From: Kitasatospora sp. A2-31
GTDB taxonomy: Bacteria; Actinomycetota; Actinomycetes; Streptomycetales; Streptomycetaceae
NCBI RefSeq assembly: GCF_022288725.1
Contig: NZ_JAKNTA010000004.1
Location: 274,615-338,614 of the forward strand
Direction: 5' to 3'
Length of the DNA stretch: 64,000 nucleotides
The translations under genes were made by a program, and so were the position numbers. This document shows positions 28,480-38,014 of the stretch, in pieces (within the stretch, counting starts at the first letter, position 1; every line of letters begins with the position of its first letter). The notes beneath the pieces were generated by a model. It worked only from the letters and a program-made list of their open reading frames with translations. It did not search any database and had not been told where the DNA came from.

Positions 28480-31400
28480 ATGCCCGTGCTTCCCTTCGTC
28501 GGCCGCGCCGACCTGCTGGCCGAGCTGGCCGCGGCGCTCGCCGACGCCCGGGCCGGCCGGGGCGGCCTGACCGTCCTCACCGGAGCGGCCGGCGCGGGCA
28601 AGACCCGGGTGGCGGAGGAGGCCGTCCGCCGCGTCCAGGGCTTCCGGACACTCTGGCTCTGGTGCCCGCCGCAGGTGGGCGGTCGGTCCGGCGCCGACTA
28701 CCCGCTGGGCCCGTGGGCGCAGGCCGTGCACGAGCTCGCCGCCGCCACCGACTGCAGCCGGCTGGTCCGGTCCTCACCCGGGTTGCGCGCCCTCGTCGCG
28801 GCCGGGGCCGCCGGACCGGCAGACGCCCCGGTCCGGGCCGCGCCGCGCACCCGTGACCCGGAGGCCGCCCGCCGGCGCCTCGGCCGCGACCTCGCCGTCC
28901 TCCTGCGCACCGCCGCCGGGACCGATCCGCTGCTGCTCGTCCTGGACGACGTCCACGACGCCGACGCCTCCACCCTCCGGCTGCTGACCGAACTCGCCGC
29001 CGCGCTGCGCACCGCGCCCGCCCTGCTGCTGGTCACCGCCCGCGATGACGACGCCGCCTGGCAGGGCCGCGCGGCGGAGCGGGCCGCGCTGCTCCGGGCC
29101 GGACGGAGCCTGCCGGTCGGCCCGCTCGGCGAGCCGGAGGTCCGGACGCTGCTGGCCGCCGCCGGAGGGACGCGCAGCGGCCCGGCGGAGGTCCGGGAGC
29201 TGCTGGAGCGCACCGGTGGTGACGCCTTCTTCGTCACCGAGCTCCTGCGCCACGGCGGCGCCGAACGGCCCGGTCCGTTGCCGGCCACCGTCCGGGCGGC
29301 CGTCGCGGCGCGGCTGGCGCGGCTGCCGGGGGAGTGTGCCCGGGTGCTCGGCGCGGCCTCCGTGCTGGGCAGCCGCTTCGCCCTCGACGTGCTCGCCCGG
29401 TTGGCCGGGGTGCCGCTGGCCGACCTGCGGGCGGTGCTCGCGGCGGCGGCGGACGAGGGGCTGCTGGCGCTGGTCGATCCGGGGGCGGGCGAGTTCCGCC
29501 ACGAGCTGATGCGGGAGGCCGTCCTGGACGGTCTGGCCCCGGCCGACCGCGCCGCGCTGCACGCGCGGGCGGGCACCGTCCTGGCCGGGCTCGCCGACCG
29601 CGGCCGCGACACCGGACCGGCCGGGGCCGCTCGCCACCTGCTGCTGGCCGGACCCGAACACGCCGCTGCCGCAGCCGAGTTCGCCGGCCGGGCGGCGGAA
29701 CGGTCGGCCCGGCTGCTCGCCTTCGAGGACGCCGTCCAGTGGTACGGGCAGGCTCTGACCGCCCTCGCCGTCGCAGGCGGCGACGACGCCCGGCGGGCGT
29801 CGCTCCTGGTCGGCCTCGGCACCGCCCGGCTCGGTGCCGGCCGCCGGGAGGAGGGCCGGGCGGACCTCCTCGCCGCCGCCGACCCCGCCCGCCGCGCCGG
29901 CCGCCCGGACCTGCTGGCCCGGGCCGCGCTCGGCCTCGGCTCCGGCCCGGTGGGCTTCGAGGTGGAACTGCTCGACCGCCCGCAGATCGACCTGCTCGCC
30001 GAGGCGCGGACCAGGCTGCTCGCCCGCCCCGGCCGGCTGCCGGGGGAGCGGCCGTCCGCCGGCCCCGCGGACGGCGCCGCCGCACTGCTCGCCGCCGTCA
30101 CCGCCCGGCTCTCCGTCGCCGGCGCGCTGGTCGAGCCGGACCGGGACCGGCTGGCACTCGCCGAGGAGGCGGTCGGGACCGCCCGGGAGAGCGGTGACTC
30201 CGCCGTGCTGGCCTACGCGCTCTCCGCGCTCTGCGACGCGCGCTCCGGCCCGGCGCACCGCACCGGGCGCCGGGCCTGGGCGGGCGAGATCGTCGACCTC
30301 GCGCGCGGTCTGGACGAACCCGACCGCGAACTCGAACTCCTCGGCCGGCGTCTGCGGTTGGTCGCCCTGCTGGAGGGAGGGGAACTGGCCGCGGTGGACG
30401 CCGAGAGCCAGGCGTACGAAGCGGTGTCGCGGGCGCTGGGCCGGCCGTCCTACGCCTGGTACGTGCCGCTCTGGCGCGGCATGCGCGCCCTGCTGGAGGG
30501 CCGGTACGAGGACTGCCCGGCCGCGCTGGCGGAGACGGAGGAGCTCGGACGGCGGGCGGACAGCCCCAACGCCGCGCTGCTCGCCGCCACCCAGCGGTGG
30601 TGCCTGTACGCCGAGACCGGCCGGACGGAGGAGCTGGCCCGGCTGCTCGCCGGGATGCCCCCGCTGGACTCGCTGCCGGGGGTGTGGCCCCGGGTGGCGG
30701 TCGCGCTGGTCGCCGCCCAGTTCGGCGACCGGGCCGAGGCCAGGCGCCGACTCGCCGCCGCCGCCCCGCTGGTGGACTCCGCCCCGGTGGACAGCGAGTG
30801 GCTGCCGATGCTGGCCCAGGCGGCGGAGGCGCTGGCCCTCGTGGGGCCCGACGCGCCCGCCGTCCCCGCCCGGACCGAGGACCCCACCGGTCCGGAGAGC
30901 GACGAGGACGCCCAACTGCGCGCCCTCGCCGGCCGCCTCTACGACGCGCTCCACCCCCACCGCGGGCTGCTGGTGGTGGAGGGCATCGGGGCCGCGGTCC
31001 GGGGTCCGGTCCACCGCCACCTCGGCCTCCTCGCAGGTCGCCTCGGCCGGACGGCCATCGCGCGCGAACACTTCGCCGCGGCCCTCGCGACCGCCCGTGC
31101 GCTCGGTGCGCCGCGCCTCGCCGAGCGGATCGCGAACGAGGCCGGCGCCCTGGCGCCGCGCGGCGCGCGGCTCCCGGCCCCGGCCCCGGCCGGGGAGGGG
31201 GGAGCGGAGACGGCCGCTCCGGACGGCCACGTCTTCCACCGGCAGGGCGAGTTCTGGCAGCTCCGCTACGCGGGGGAGGAGGTCCGGCTGGCCGACAGCA
31301 AGGGGCTGCGGGATCTCGCCGCGCTGCTGGCGCGCCCCGGCACACCCGTCCCCGCGCTCGACCTGGCCACCGCGTCGGCACCGGCGCCGTCGACGGCCCG

Positions 31401-31803
31401 GGCCGGGGCCCCGGAGGTCGGGGCCGACCTCCACCAGCCCGCCGACACCGGCGAATTGATCGACGCCACCGCCCGGGCCGCCTACCGCCGCCGACTCCGC
31501 GAGCTGGACGGGGAATCCGCCGAGGCCGACGCCGCCGGGGACGCCGAGCGCTCGGCCCGGATCGCCGTCGAGCGGGACGCGCTGGTCGGCCAGCTCTCCG
31601 CCGCGTACGGCCTGGGGGGCCGCCCGCGCAGGACCGGCTCGGCCACCGAACGGGCACGCACGGCAGTCACGGCCCGCATCCGCGCCGCCATCGACCGGAT
31701 CTCACGCGCTCACCCGCCGCTCGGCCGCCACCTGGCGAACGCCGTCCGCACCGGCACGCTCTGTGTCTACGAGCCGGAGCGGCCCGTCCACTGGCGGCTC
31801 TGA
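28480..31803 (+). CDS. Large STAND-type AAA ATPase with TPR-like repeats
   Basis: This 1107-residue protein has an N-terminal AAA ATPase domain: FVGRADLLAEL, Walker A GAAGAGKTR (about 35-43), Walker B LLLVLDDVHDAD (about 145-156) and the sensor-like RTGGDAFFVTELLR. It resembles the ATPase part of LAL (large LuxR) regulators. A long alpha-helical repeat region (about 370-900) follows, then a distinct C-terminal part: GHVFHRQGEFWQLRYAGEEVRLADSKGLRDLAALLARPG and RTGSATERARTAVTARIRAAIDRI. That C-terminus occurs in related actinobacterial ATPases and takes the place of a LuxR HTH, which is absent here. ATG 28480 is chosen after GAGAGGACGG. A cupin gene follows 118 bases downstream. Confidence 0.82.
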   Translation: MPVLPFVGRADLLAELAAALADARAGRGGLTVLTGAAGAGKTRVAEEAVRRVQGFRTLWLWCPPQVGGRSGADYPLGPWAQAVHELAAATDCSRLVRSSPGLRALVAAGAAGPADAPVRAAPRTRDPEAARRRLGRDLAVLLRTAAGTDPLLLVLDDVHDADASTLRLLTELAAALRTAPALLLVTARDDDAAWQGRAAERAALLRAGRSLPVGPLGEPEVRTLLAAAGGTRSGPAEVRELLERTGGDAFFVTELLRHGGAERPGPLPATVRAAVAARLARLPGECARVLGAASVLGSRFALDVLARLAGVPLADLRAVLAAAADEGLLALVDPGAGEFRHELMREAVLDGLAPADRAALHARAGTVLAGLADRGRDTGPAGAARHLLLAGPEHAAAAAEFAGRAAERSARLLAFEDAVQWYGQALTALAVAGGDDARRASLLVGLGTARLGAGRREEGRADLLAAADPARRAGRPDLLARAALGLGSGPVGFEVELLDRPQIDLLAEARTRLLARPGRLPGERPSAGPADGAAALLAAVTARLSVAGALVEPDRDRLALAEEAVGTARESGDSAVLAYALSALCDARSGPAHRTGRRAWAGEIVDLARGLDEPDRELELLGRRLRLVALLEGGELAAVDAESQAYEAVSRALGRPSYAWYVPLWRGMRALLEGRYEDCPAALAETEELGRRADSPNAALLAATQRWCLYAETGRTEELARLLAGMPPLDSLPGVWPRVAVALVAAQFGDRAEARRRLAAAAPLVDSAPVDSEWLPMLAQAAEALALVGPDAPAVPARTEDPTGPESDEDAQLRALAGRLYDALHPHRGLLVVEGIGAAVRGPVHRHLGLLAGRLGRTAIAREHFAAALATARALGAPRLAERIANEAGALAPRGARLPAPAPAGEGGAETAAPDGHVFHRQGEFWQLRYAGEEVRLADSKGLRDLAALLARPGTPVPALDLATASAPAPSTARAGAPEVGADLHQPADTGELIDATARAAYRRRLRELDGESAEADAAGDAERSARIAVERDALVGQLSAAYGLGGRPRRTGSATERARTAVTARIRAAIDRISRAHPPLGRHLANAVRTGTLCVYEPERPVHWRL

Positions 31804-31922
31804 CCGGGCGGCCGCCGCCCGCCGGAGCGGCCGCCCCCGTCTCGTGCCGCCGCGGCTCACATCGTGCGGACGTTCCTCACGCCCCCTGAGCAGAGAAGCA
31901 GGACCGCACCGAGGAGGACACC

Positions 31923-32315
31923 ATGCCCCGCATCTCCAAGGCCGAGGCCGCGCTCACTCTGGACGAGCCGGTGATCGAGGGCCGCTACGCCGAACTCGGC
32001 GGCTACACCGTCGGATTCGAGACCCACAAGGCCGACATGGACCCGGCTCCGTTCTTCGCCGGCCTGCCGCAGGACCGTTGCCAGAGCCCGCACTGGGGCG
32101 TCGTGCTGACCGGCCGGGTGGTGTTCCGCTACGCCGACCACGACGAGGTCTTCCAGGCTGGCGACGCCTACTACGGCGCACCCGGCCACCTCCCGCTGAT
32201 CTTCGCCGGAACGGAGCTGATCGAGTTCAGCCCGACCGAGGAACTGGAGCGGACGTCGGCGGTGGTCGGCCGAAACCTCCAGGCCGCCAAGGCCGCCGAA
32301 GCCCCCACCGCCTGA
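31923..32315 (+). CDS. Cupin-domain protein
   Basis: This 130-residue protein has a single cupin barrel: HWGVVLTGRVVFRYADHDEVFQAGDAYYGAPGHLP, with the GDAYY loop typical of the second motif. Only one clear metal-ligand His (HWG) plus D/E residues is visible, so an enzymatic role is uncertain; it may be a ligand-binding protein. It starts at ATG 31923 after GAGGA and is followed 27 bases later by an NTF2-like gene. The ATPase-cupin-NTF2 order suggests a small co-regulated set. Confidence 0.8.
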   Translation: MPRISKAEAALTLDEPVIEGRYAELGGYTVGFETHKADMDPAPFFAGLPQDRCQSPHWGVVLTGRVVFRYADHDEVFQAGDAYYGAPGHLPLIFAGTELIEFSPTEELERTSAVVGRNLQAAKAAEAPTA

Positions 32316-32342
32316 GGCCGGCCGCACCCACCGGAGCGCATC

Positions 32343-32819
32343 ATGACCACCACCACCCCCGCAGCCGCGGACCCCGTCCGGTCCCTCGGCGCCACCGAAG
32401 CCGTCGAGGCCACCGACGCCGCCGACCCGACCGAGCGCCTCGCCGCCCTCCTGATCGCCTTCCTGGAGACCGGCGCTCCGCCCGACGGCCTCTTCCACCC
32501 CGAGGTGTTCTGCGACCTCACCGTCCCGCAGTGGCGGCTCCAGGCGCGCGGTGTCCCCGGCCTGGTCGCCCTGCGGCGGGGCGGGCACCCCGCGCCCCGT
32601 GCGGTACCGCGCCACCGGCTGGACCGCACCGGCACCGGATTCGTCCTGGAGGTCGAGGAGAGCTGGGAGCAGGGCGGGCAGCGCTGGTACTGCCGGGAGC
32701 TGCTGCGCGCCGACGTCCGGGGCGGGGCGGTCGACCGACTCGCCGTCTACTGCACCGGGGACTGGGACGCCGAACAGCAGCGCCGCCACCGCACGGAGGT
32801 GACCCTGCTGGAACCCTGA
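32343..32819 (+). CDS. Possible NTF2-like protein, function unknown
   Basis: This 158-residue protein has an Ala/Thr-rich first 30 residues, then an alpha/beta pattern: TERLAALLIAFLETG, LFHPEVFCDLTVPQWRLQARG, FVLEVEESWEQGGQRWYCRELLRADV and VDRLAVYCTGDWD. This resembles the SnoaL/NTF2 cone fold, but the match is by general pattern only. It follows the cupin gene closely, so it is likely in the same transcript. No catalytic residues can be named. Confidence 0.6.
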   Translation: MTTTTPAAADPVRSLGATEAVEATDAADPTERLAALLIAFLETGAPPDGLFHPEVFCDLTVPQWRLQARGVPGLVALRRGGHPAPRAVPRHRLDRTGTGFVLEVEESWEQGGQRWYCRELLRADVRGGAVDRLAVYCTGDWDAEQQRRHRTEVTLLEP

Positions 32820-33297
32820 CCCCCGTGCACCACCACGCCCCTCGCCCCTTCTCCGCACCGCCGCGGCACCCGCGCCCATTCCCGGCCCGCGCGTGAAACA
32901 GGCCACAGCGGAAGCCTCTCCCTCGGCCCGCGCGGGCCATGGCACAATGACGTCAGTAGTAGCAGTGACGTTCAGCGCACTCCGGGGTCGGTGAAAATCC
33001 GAACCGGCGGTTACAGTCCGCGACCCGTCCGCAGCCAGCGGCCGGTTGACCAGGTGAAATTCCTGGACCGACGGTTAAAGTCCGGATGGGAGGCGTGCGC
33101 GGCGGACGAAGAGCAGTACCCGAGGCCCCCGGTGGGCCCCGGGAGGGCGTGCGACGGGAGAGCCCTCTCCCGGCGGCTCCGGCAACCCGGCGACGGGTCG
33201 TGCCGACGGCCGCGCCGCGCACCCGTGCAGCTGCCCCCGTCCGTGTCCTCTCCCGTGCCGCCCCGGAGTCCGCGCCCCAAGCGCGAGGAGAACCCGG
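32820..33297 (+). other. Upstream region of the riboflavin operon
   Basis: This 478-base gap has no protein gene. It holds the FMN riboswitch at 32975-33100 and, after it, about 200 bases of GC-rich sequence with several hairpins (for example CGGGAGAG...CTCTCCCG near 33157-33174) that could form the expression platform. The promoter probably lies near 32945-32965. Confidence 0.55.
32975..33100 (+). ncRNA. FMN riboswitch (RFN element)
   Basis: The element closes with the P1 helix GCGCAC at 32975-32980 pairing with GTGCGC at 33095-33100. Inside are the hallmark RFN segments: GGTGAAAATCCGAACCGGCGG near 32989, the GGTTACAGTCCGCGACC block, the middle AGCCAGCGGCCGGTTGACC and AGGTGAAATTCCTGGACC, then GACGGTTAAAGTCCGGATGG near 33069-33088. 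It binds flavin mononucleotide and shuts down the rib operon (established knowledge). It sits about 200 bases before ribE; the expression platform lies between. Confidence 0.95.
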
Positions 33298-33993
33298 GTG
33301 TTCACCGGCATCATCGAAGAGCTCGGCGAGGTCGTGTCGATCGAGGAGATCGGCGACTCCTCGCGGATCCGCCTGCGCGGCCCGGTGGTCTGTCAGGGCG
33401 CGCACCACGGCGACTCCATCGCGGTCAACGGCGTCTGCCTGACCGTCGTCGACACCCCGGAGCAACTGGCTACCGGCACTGGTGAGTTCAGCGCCGACGT
33501 GATGGCCGAGACGCTGCGCCGCTCCAGCCTCGGCGAGTTGAAGCCGGGTTCCCGGGTCAACCTGGAGCGGGCGATGGCGCTCGGCGCCAGGCTCGGCGGT
33601 CACCTGGTGCAGGGTCATGTCGACGCCACCGGATCGCTGTTGAGCCGCGAGCCGGGCGAGCGCGACACCGACGGGAACCTCCGCTGGGAGGTGCTGCGCT
33701 TCTCGCTGCCGGCGAGCATCTCCCGCTACCTGGTGGAGAAGGGCTCGATCACCGTGGACGGCGTCAGCCTCACCGTGGTCGAGGCCGCCCGGGACAGCTT
33801 CACCGTCAGCCTCATCCCCGCGACCCTGGCGCTGACCACGCTGGGCGCCAAGGCCGTCGGCGAGAGCGTCAACCTGGAGGTCGACGTCCTCGCCAAGTAC
33901 GTGGAGCGCCTGCTGGAGTCGCGCACCCTCCCCGCCGGACTCGCCCCTGCAGAGACCGCCGAGACCGCCGAGACCGCTGAGGACGCCTCGTGA
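33298..33993 (+). CDS. ribE: Riboflavin synthase alpha subunit
   Basis: This 231-residue protein starts [12 protein letters not shown] and has two lumazine-binding repeats with the paired motifs VNGVCLTV (about 42-49) and VDGVSLTV (about 153-160), plus [10 protein letters not shown]. It joins two lumazine molecules to make riboflavin. GTG 33298 has GAGGAG seven bases upstream. The C-terminal tail carries an imperfect AET repeat (about residues 218-228), a 9-base tandem in DNA that likely is disordered. It is the first gene of a tightly overlapping operon under the FMN riboswitch. Confidence 0.97.
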   Translation: MFTGIIEELGEVVSIEEIGDSSRIRLRGPVVCQGAHHGDSIAVNGVCLTVVDTPEQLATGTGEFSADVMAETLRRSSLGELKPGSRVNLERAMALGARLGGHLVQGHVDATGSLLSREPGERDTDGNLRWEVLRFSLPASISRYLVEKGSITVDGVSLTVVEAARDSFTVSLIPATLALTTLGAKAVGESVNLEVDVLAKYVERLLESRTLPAGLAPAETAETAETAEDAS

Positions 33994-34634
33994 ACTGGCT
34001 CAACGGCACCGTCCACCTGGTCGGCCAGGACGTCTACCGGTCCGACATGATCGGCAACCTGCTCGGCCTGGCCGCGCTGGCCCTCGGCTGGCGCCGCTCC
34101 CGGCTCACCTGGCCGGTCCAACTCCTCTCCGGCGTCGTCCTGGTGGGCGCCTACTGGACCGCCCACCTGAGCGGCGGCGTCGGCAAGCAGATCGTCGTCA
34201 TCCTCGCCGCGATCTGGGGCTGGACCCAGTGGCGGCGCGGCAAGCGCTCCGACGGCGACGTCGAGGTCAGGTTCGCGACGGGCCGCGAGCGCGCCGCGCT
34301 GATCGGCGGCACCGCGCTGGGCACCCTCGCGGTCGGCACCCTGTTCACCGTCTACCCGCAGCTGTCCTGGGACGCCTGGCCGGACGCCTACATCTTCGTC
34401 GGCACGCTGGCCGCGATGGTGGCCCAGGCGCGCGGCTGGGTGGAGTTCTGGTTCGCCTGGGTCGCGGTGGACCTGGTCGGCGTCCCGCTCGCCTTCGACA
34501 ACGGCCTGGTCTTCTCCGGCCTCACCTACAGCATCTACTTCGTCCTGGTGCTCCTCGGCCTGCGCGCCTGGTGGCAGCGCGGCCGCACGGGCCGCCCGGC
34601 GAAGGACACCGTCCTCCAGGGAGCCTCCGCATGA
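33990..34634 (+). CDS. ribM: PnuC-family riboflavin transporter (RibM/PnuX type)
   Basis: This 214-residue membrane protein has the PnuC layout: about seven segments, an N-terminal [31 protein letters not shown] and [22 protein letters not shown]. In general PnuC proteins move vitamin precursors by facilitated diffusion. Placed between ribE and ribBA and under an FMN riboswitch, it corresponds to RibM/PnuX of actinobacteria, which imports riboflavin (family knowledge; the substrate here is inferred from context). GTG 33990 overlaps the ribE stop by four bases. Confidence 0.88.
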   Translation: MNWLNGTVHLVGQDVYRSDMIGNLLGLAALALGWRRSRLTWPVQLLSGVVLVGAYWTAHLSGGVGKQIVVILAAIWGWTQWRRGKRSDGDVEVRFATGRERAALIGGTALGTLAVGTLFTVYPQLSWDAWPDAYIFVGTLAAMVAQARGWVEFWFAWVAVDLVGVPLAFDNGLVFSGLTYSIYFVLVLLGLRAWWQRGRTGRPAKDTVLQGASA

Positions 34635-35890
34635 GCACCGACCGCGTCACCGAAGAAGACCTCGTGCTCGACCCGGTCGAGCGGGCCATCGCCGACATCG
34701 CACTCGGCCGGGCCGTGATCGTCGTCGACGACGAGGACCGCGAGAACGAGGGCGACATCGTCTTCGCCGCCTCGGCGGCCACCCCCGAGCTGATGGCCTT
34801 CACCATCCGCTACAGCTCCGGCGTGATCTGCGCCCCGATGACCGGCGAGGAGCTGGACCGGCTCAAGCTGCCCCCGATGACCCAGGTCAACGAGGACCGC
34901 AAGGGCACCGCCTACACCGTCTCGGTGGACGCCCGCGAGGGCGTCGACACCGGCATCTCGGCCGCCGACCGCGCCCGCACGGTCCGGCTGCTCTCCTCGC
35001 CGGGCACCGAACCGGGCGACCTCACCCGCCCCGGCCACGTCTTCCCGCTGCGCTCCGTCGAGGGCGGCGTGCTGGTCCGCCCCGGCCACACCGAGGCCGC
35101 CGTGGACCTGGCCCGGCTGGCCGGGCTGCCGCCGGCCGGCGCCATCGCCGAGGTGGTCAACGACGACGGCACCATGGCCCGGCTGCCGGAGCTGGTCGCC
35201 TTCGCCCGCGAGCACGGCCTGGCGATCATCTCGATCGAGGACCTGATCGCCTACCGCCGCCGGACCGAGCTGCACGTGGACCGGGCCGCCGTCACCGCGC
35301 TGCCCACCGCGTACGGGGAGTTCACCGCGGTCGGCTACCGGGGCAGCATCGACGGGGTCGAGCACCTCGCCCTGGTCGCCGGCGGGCTGGACGCCGACGG
35401 CCGGCTGCCGGACGGGGAGGACGTCCTGGTCCGGGTCCACTCCGAGTGCCTCACCGGCGACGTGTTCGGCTCGCTGCGCTGCGACTGCGGCCCGCAGCTG
35501 GAGGCCTCGCTGCGCCGGGTCGCCGAGGCCGGCCGGGGCGTCGTCCTCTACCTGCGCGGGCACGAGGGCCGGGGCATCGGCCTGGCCCACAAGCTGCGCG
35601 CCTACGAGCTGCAGGAGCAGGGGCGCGACACCGTCGACGCCAACCTTGACCTTGGCCTGCCCGCCGACGCCCGCGACTACAGCATCGGCGCGCAGATGCT
35701 CGGCGACCTCGGCGTGCGCTCGCTGACCCTGCTCACCAACAACCCGGAGAAGCTCGCCGCGCTCACCGAGCACGGCCTGAAGGTCAAGGGCCGCGAGGCG
35801 GTCCAGCCCCCGGCCGGCGAGCACAACCTGCGCTACCTGCGCACCAAGCGCGACCGGATGGGGCACGACCTGCCCGGCCTCGACTCCTGA
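34631..35890 (+). CDS. ribBA: Bifunctional 3,4-DHBP synthase / GTP cyclohydrolase II
   Basis: This 419-residue protein has an N-terminal DHBP synthase (about 1-205; [27 protein letters not shown]) and a C-terminal GTP cyclohydrolase II (about 215-419; [21 protein letters not shown] with its zinc cysteines and [10 protein letters not shown]). It supplies both substrates for lumazine formation from ribulose 5-phosphate and GTP. ATG 34631 overlaps the ribM stop. The short ribBA-ribH gap carries a small tandem repeat of a CCCTGACCCCGGG-like unit. Confidence 0.97.
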   Translation: MSTDRVTEEDLVLDPVERAIADIALGRAVIVVDDEDRENEGDIVFAASAATPELMAFTIRYSSGVICAPMTGEELDRLKLPPMTQVNEDRKGTAYTVSVDAREGVDTGISAADRARTVRLLSSPGTEPGDLTRPGHVFPLRSVEGGVLVRPGHTEAAVDLARLAGLPPAGAIAEVVNDDGTMARLPELVAFAREHGLAIISIEDLIAYRRRTELHVDRAAVTALPTAYGEFTAVGYRGSIDGVEHLALVAGGLDADGRLPDGEDVLVRVHSECLTGDVFGSLRCDCGPQLEASLRRVAEAGRGVVLYLRGHEGRGIGLAHKLRAYELQEQGRDTVDANLDLGLPADARDYSIGAQMLGDLGVRSLTLLTNNPEKLAALTEHGLKVKGREAVQPPAGEHNLRYLRTKRDRMGHDLPGLDS

Positions 35891-35999
35891 GCCCCGGGCC
35901 CTGACCCCGGGCCCTGACCCCGGCCCGTCCCGCCGGACGGCGCCCGCCCTTCCCCTCCCGCACGATTCCACGCACCGCAGCACCGAAAGGGAACAGCAG

Positions 36000-36470
36000 A
36001 TGAGCGGCCACGGAGCCCCCGAGCTGACCATCGAGAACGCCGCCGACCTCAAGGTCGCCGTGATCGCCGCGCAGTGGCACGAGCAGGTGATGAACGGCCT
36101 GCTGGACGGCGCCCACCGCGCGCTCAAGGAGCTCGGCGTCGAAGAGCCGACCGTGCTGCGGGTGCCCGGCACCTTCGAGCTGCCGGTCGCCGCCAAGCGG
36201 CTCGCCGAGCGCGGGTACGACGCGGTGATCGCGCTCGGCGTGGTCATCCGCGGCGGCACCCCGCACTTCGACTACGTCTGCCAGGCCGCCACGGCCGGCC
36301 TCACCCAGGTCAGCGTCGACACCGGCGTCCCGGTCGGCTTCGGCGTCCTGACCTGCGACGACGAGCAGCAGGCGCTGGACCGCGCGGGCCTGCCCGGCTC
36401 CGCCGAGGACAAGGGCCACGAGGCGGTGACGGCGGCCGTCGCCACCGCCGCCGTGCTCCGCGCGCTCTGA
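36000..36470 (+). CDS. ribH: 6,7-dimethyl-8-ribityllumazine synthase
   Basis: This 156-residue protein shows the lumazine synthase landmarks: [52 protein letters not shown] and [20 protein letters not shown]. It makes lumazine from the ribBA products and usually forms a large cage. ATG 36000 follows AAAGGGA. It ends the operon; a perfect 13-bp-stem terminator lies 32 bases beyond its stop. Confidence 0.97.
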   Translation: MSGHGAPELTIENAADLKVAVIAAQWHEQVMNGLLDGAHRALKELGVEEPTVLRVPGTFELPVAAKRLAERGYDAVIALGVVIRGGTPHFDYVCQAATAGLTQVSVDTGVPVGFGVLTCDDEQQALDRAGLPGSAEDKGHEAVTAAVATAAVLRAL

Positions 36471-36501
36471 CCGACCCGCCCCGCACGGGCCCGGAACACT
36501 C

Positions 36502-36539
36502 CCGGACCGTGGACGTCCACCGGACTGTCCACGGTCCGG
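36502..36539 (+). terminator. Terminator of the rib operon
   Basis: Arms CCGGACCGTGGAC (36502-36514) and its exact complement (36527-36539) enclose a 12-base loop. It lies after ribH and before hisE and separates the two operons. Confidence 0.7.
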
Positions 36540-36585
36540 AACTGTTTACCGCCTGTCAGCCCGCACGCCGTAAGGTGAGTCCATC

Positions 36586-36858
36586 ATGGCTTCGAAGACA
36601 TTCGAGGAGCTCTTCACCGAGCTCCAGCAGAAGGCCGCCACCGGCGACCCCTCGTCCTCCCGCACCGCGCAGCTCGTCCAGCAGGGCGTCCATGCGATCG
36701 GCAAGAAGGTCGTCGAGGAGGCCGCCGAGGTCTGGATGGCCGCCGAGTTCCAGTCGGACGAGCAGACCGCCGAGGAGATCTCCCAGCTCCTCTACCACCT
36801 TCAGGTGATGATGGTCGCCCGCGGGCTGACGCTCGACGACGTCTACAAGTACCTCTAG
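36586..36858 (+). CDS. hisE: Phosphoribosyl-ATP pyrophosphatase
   Basis: This 90-residue protein has the HisE pattern [40 protein letters not shown] and [17 protein letters not shown]. The E-rich helix binds magnesium. It performs the second step of histidine synthesis. As in most actinobacteria, hisE is directly followed by hisG, here 69 bases downstream, rather than fused to hisI. Confidence 0.97.
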   Translation: MASKTFEELFTELQQKAATGDPSSSRTAQLVQQGVHAIGKKVVEEAAEVWMAAEFQSDEQTAEEISQLLYHLQVMMVARGLTLDDVYKYL

Positions 36859-36927
36859 CACCCGGCCCCCTGCACCACGTCCAGGGCACGTGCACACCAC
36901 CCCCAACCAGGTAAGGAACTGACCTCC

Positions 36928-37776
36928 ATGCTGCGCATCGCCGTTCCCAACAAGGGTTCGCTCTCGGGTCCTGCGGCGGAGATGCTCCATGAGGCCGGCT
37001 ACCGCCAGCGCAAGGACCCCAAGGAGCTCGTCCTCGTCGACCCGGACAACCAGGTCGAGTTCTTCTTCCTGCGCCCGCGGGACATCGCGGTCTACGTCGG
37101 CTCCGGCCGGCTGGACATCGGCATCACCGGCCGCGACCTGCTGCTGGACTCGCACTCCAACGCCGAGGAGGTGCTGGCCCTCGGCTTCGGCGGCTCCACC
37201 TTCCGGTTCGCCCGCCCGGAAGGCGTGGACGTCAAGGACGTGCAGGGCCTGGAGGGGCTGCGCATCGCCACCTCCTACACCGGCCTGGTCGAGCAGCACC
37301 TCGCCGACCACGGGGTCAAGGCCACCGTCACCAAGCTGGACGGCGCGGTGGAGACCGCGGTGCAGCTCGGCGTCGCCGACGTGATCGCCGACGTGGTGGA
37401 GACCGGCACCAGCCTGCGCAACGCGGGCCTGGAGGTGTTCGGGGAGCCGATCCTGGTCTCCGACGCCGTGGTGATCCGACCCAAGGGCGCGGGCGAGGAC
37501 CCGGCCGTCGACCAGTTCCTGCGCCGCCTGCAGGGCGTCCTGGTGGCCCGCCGCTACGTGCTGATGGACTACGACATCCGGGCCGAGAACGTCAGCGCCG
37601 CCGTCGCACTGACCCCCGGTCTGGAGTCGCCGACCGTCTCGCCGCTCCACACCGAGGGCTGGGTGGCGGTCCGCTCGATGGTGCTCCGCAAGGAGGCCCA
37701 GCGGATCATGGACGACCTGTGGGGCATCGGCGCCCGGGCCATCCTGGTCACCAACATCCACGCCTGCCGCCTCTGA
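36928..37776 (+). CDS. hisG: ATP phosphoribosyltransferase (long form)
   Basis: This 282-residue protein starts LRIAVPNKGSLSGPAAEML and contains DIGITGRDLL, GLRIATSYTGL, a D-rich catalytic pocket AVETAVQLGVADVIADVVETGTSL and the C-terminal regulatory domain (about 205-282). It is therefore the long form, feedback-inhibited by histidine and not requiring HisZ. It does the first step of histidine synthesis. The stop is TGA at 37774-37776, inside a 16-bp tandem triplication. Confidence 0.97.
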   Translation: MLRIAVPNKGSLSGPAAEMLHEAGYRQRKDPKELVLVDPDNQVEFFFLRPRDIAVYVGSGRLDIGITGRDLLLDSHSNAEEVLALGFGGSTFRFARPEGVDVKDVQGLEGLRIATSYTGLVEQHLADHGVKATVTKLDGAVETAVQLGVADVIADVVETGTSLRNAGLEVFGEPILVSDAVVIRPKGAGEDPAVDQFLRRLQGVLVARRYVLMDYDIRAENVSAAVALTPGLESPTVSPLHTEGWVAVRSMVLRKEAQRIMDDLWGIGARAILVTNIHACRL

Positions 37777-37812
37777 TCCCTGCCGCCTCTGATCCGTGCC
37801 GCCTCTGGTCCC
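37765..37812. repeat. 16-bp tandem triplication over the hisG stop codon
   Basis: Three 16-base units lie at 37765-37780, 37781-37796 and 37797-37812, with core TGCCGCCTCTGATCC. The hisG stop codon is in the first copy; the other two lie after it and differ from the first by one or two bases. The pattern parallels the 17-bp triplication at 8338-8388. Confidence 0.8.
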
Positions 37813-37886
37813 TTCCGTCGGCGGACCTCGCCGGCGAACCTCCAGCCAGCAGACCTCGCCGCGGACCCCCGCGCCGCGACCGCCGT

Positions 37887-37984
37887 CCCGCCGGGATTCG
37901 CCGCGGATCCCGGCGGGGCGGGCGCCGGCCGGGAGGTAAGCAGCGGTTCAATGGGGCGGGGCGCCGACTCCGGCGCCCCGCCCC
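37887..37984 (+). terminator. Two tandem terminator hairpins after hisG
   Basis: The first hairpin has arms at 37887-37897 and 37907-37917 (11 bp, loop of nine). The second has arms at 37953-37965 and 37972-37984 (13 bp, loop GACTCC). They end the hisEG transcript and insulate the next gene, whose start codon is only 30 bases beyond the second. Confidence 0.65.
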
Positions 37985-38014
37985 CTTCCCCTGAACGACC
38001 CCCGGAGAACCCAC

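Noticed and set aside
37777..37984. Small peptide gene in the hisG-PH gap
   Set aside because: The open frames there are low-complexity shadows; the sequence is accounted for by the tandem repeat and two terminator hairpins.
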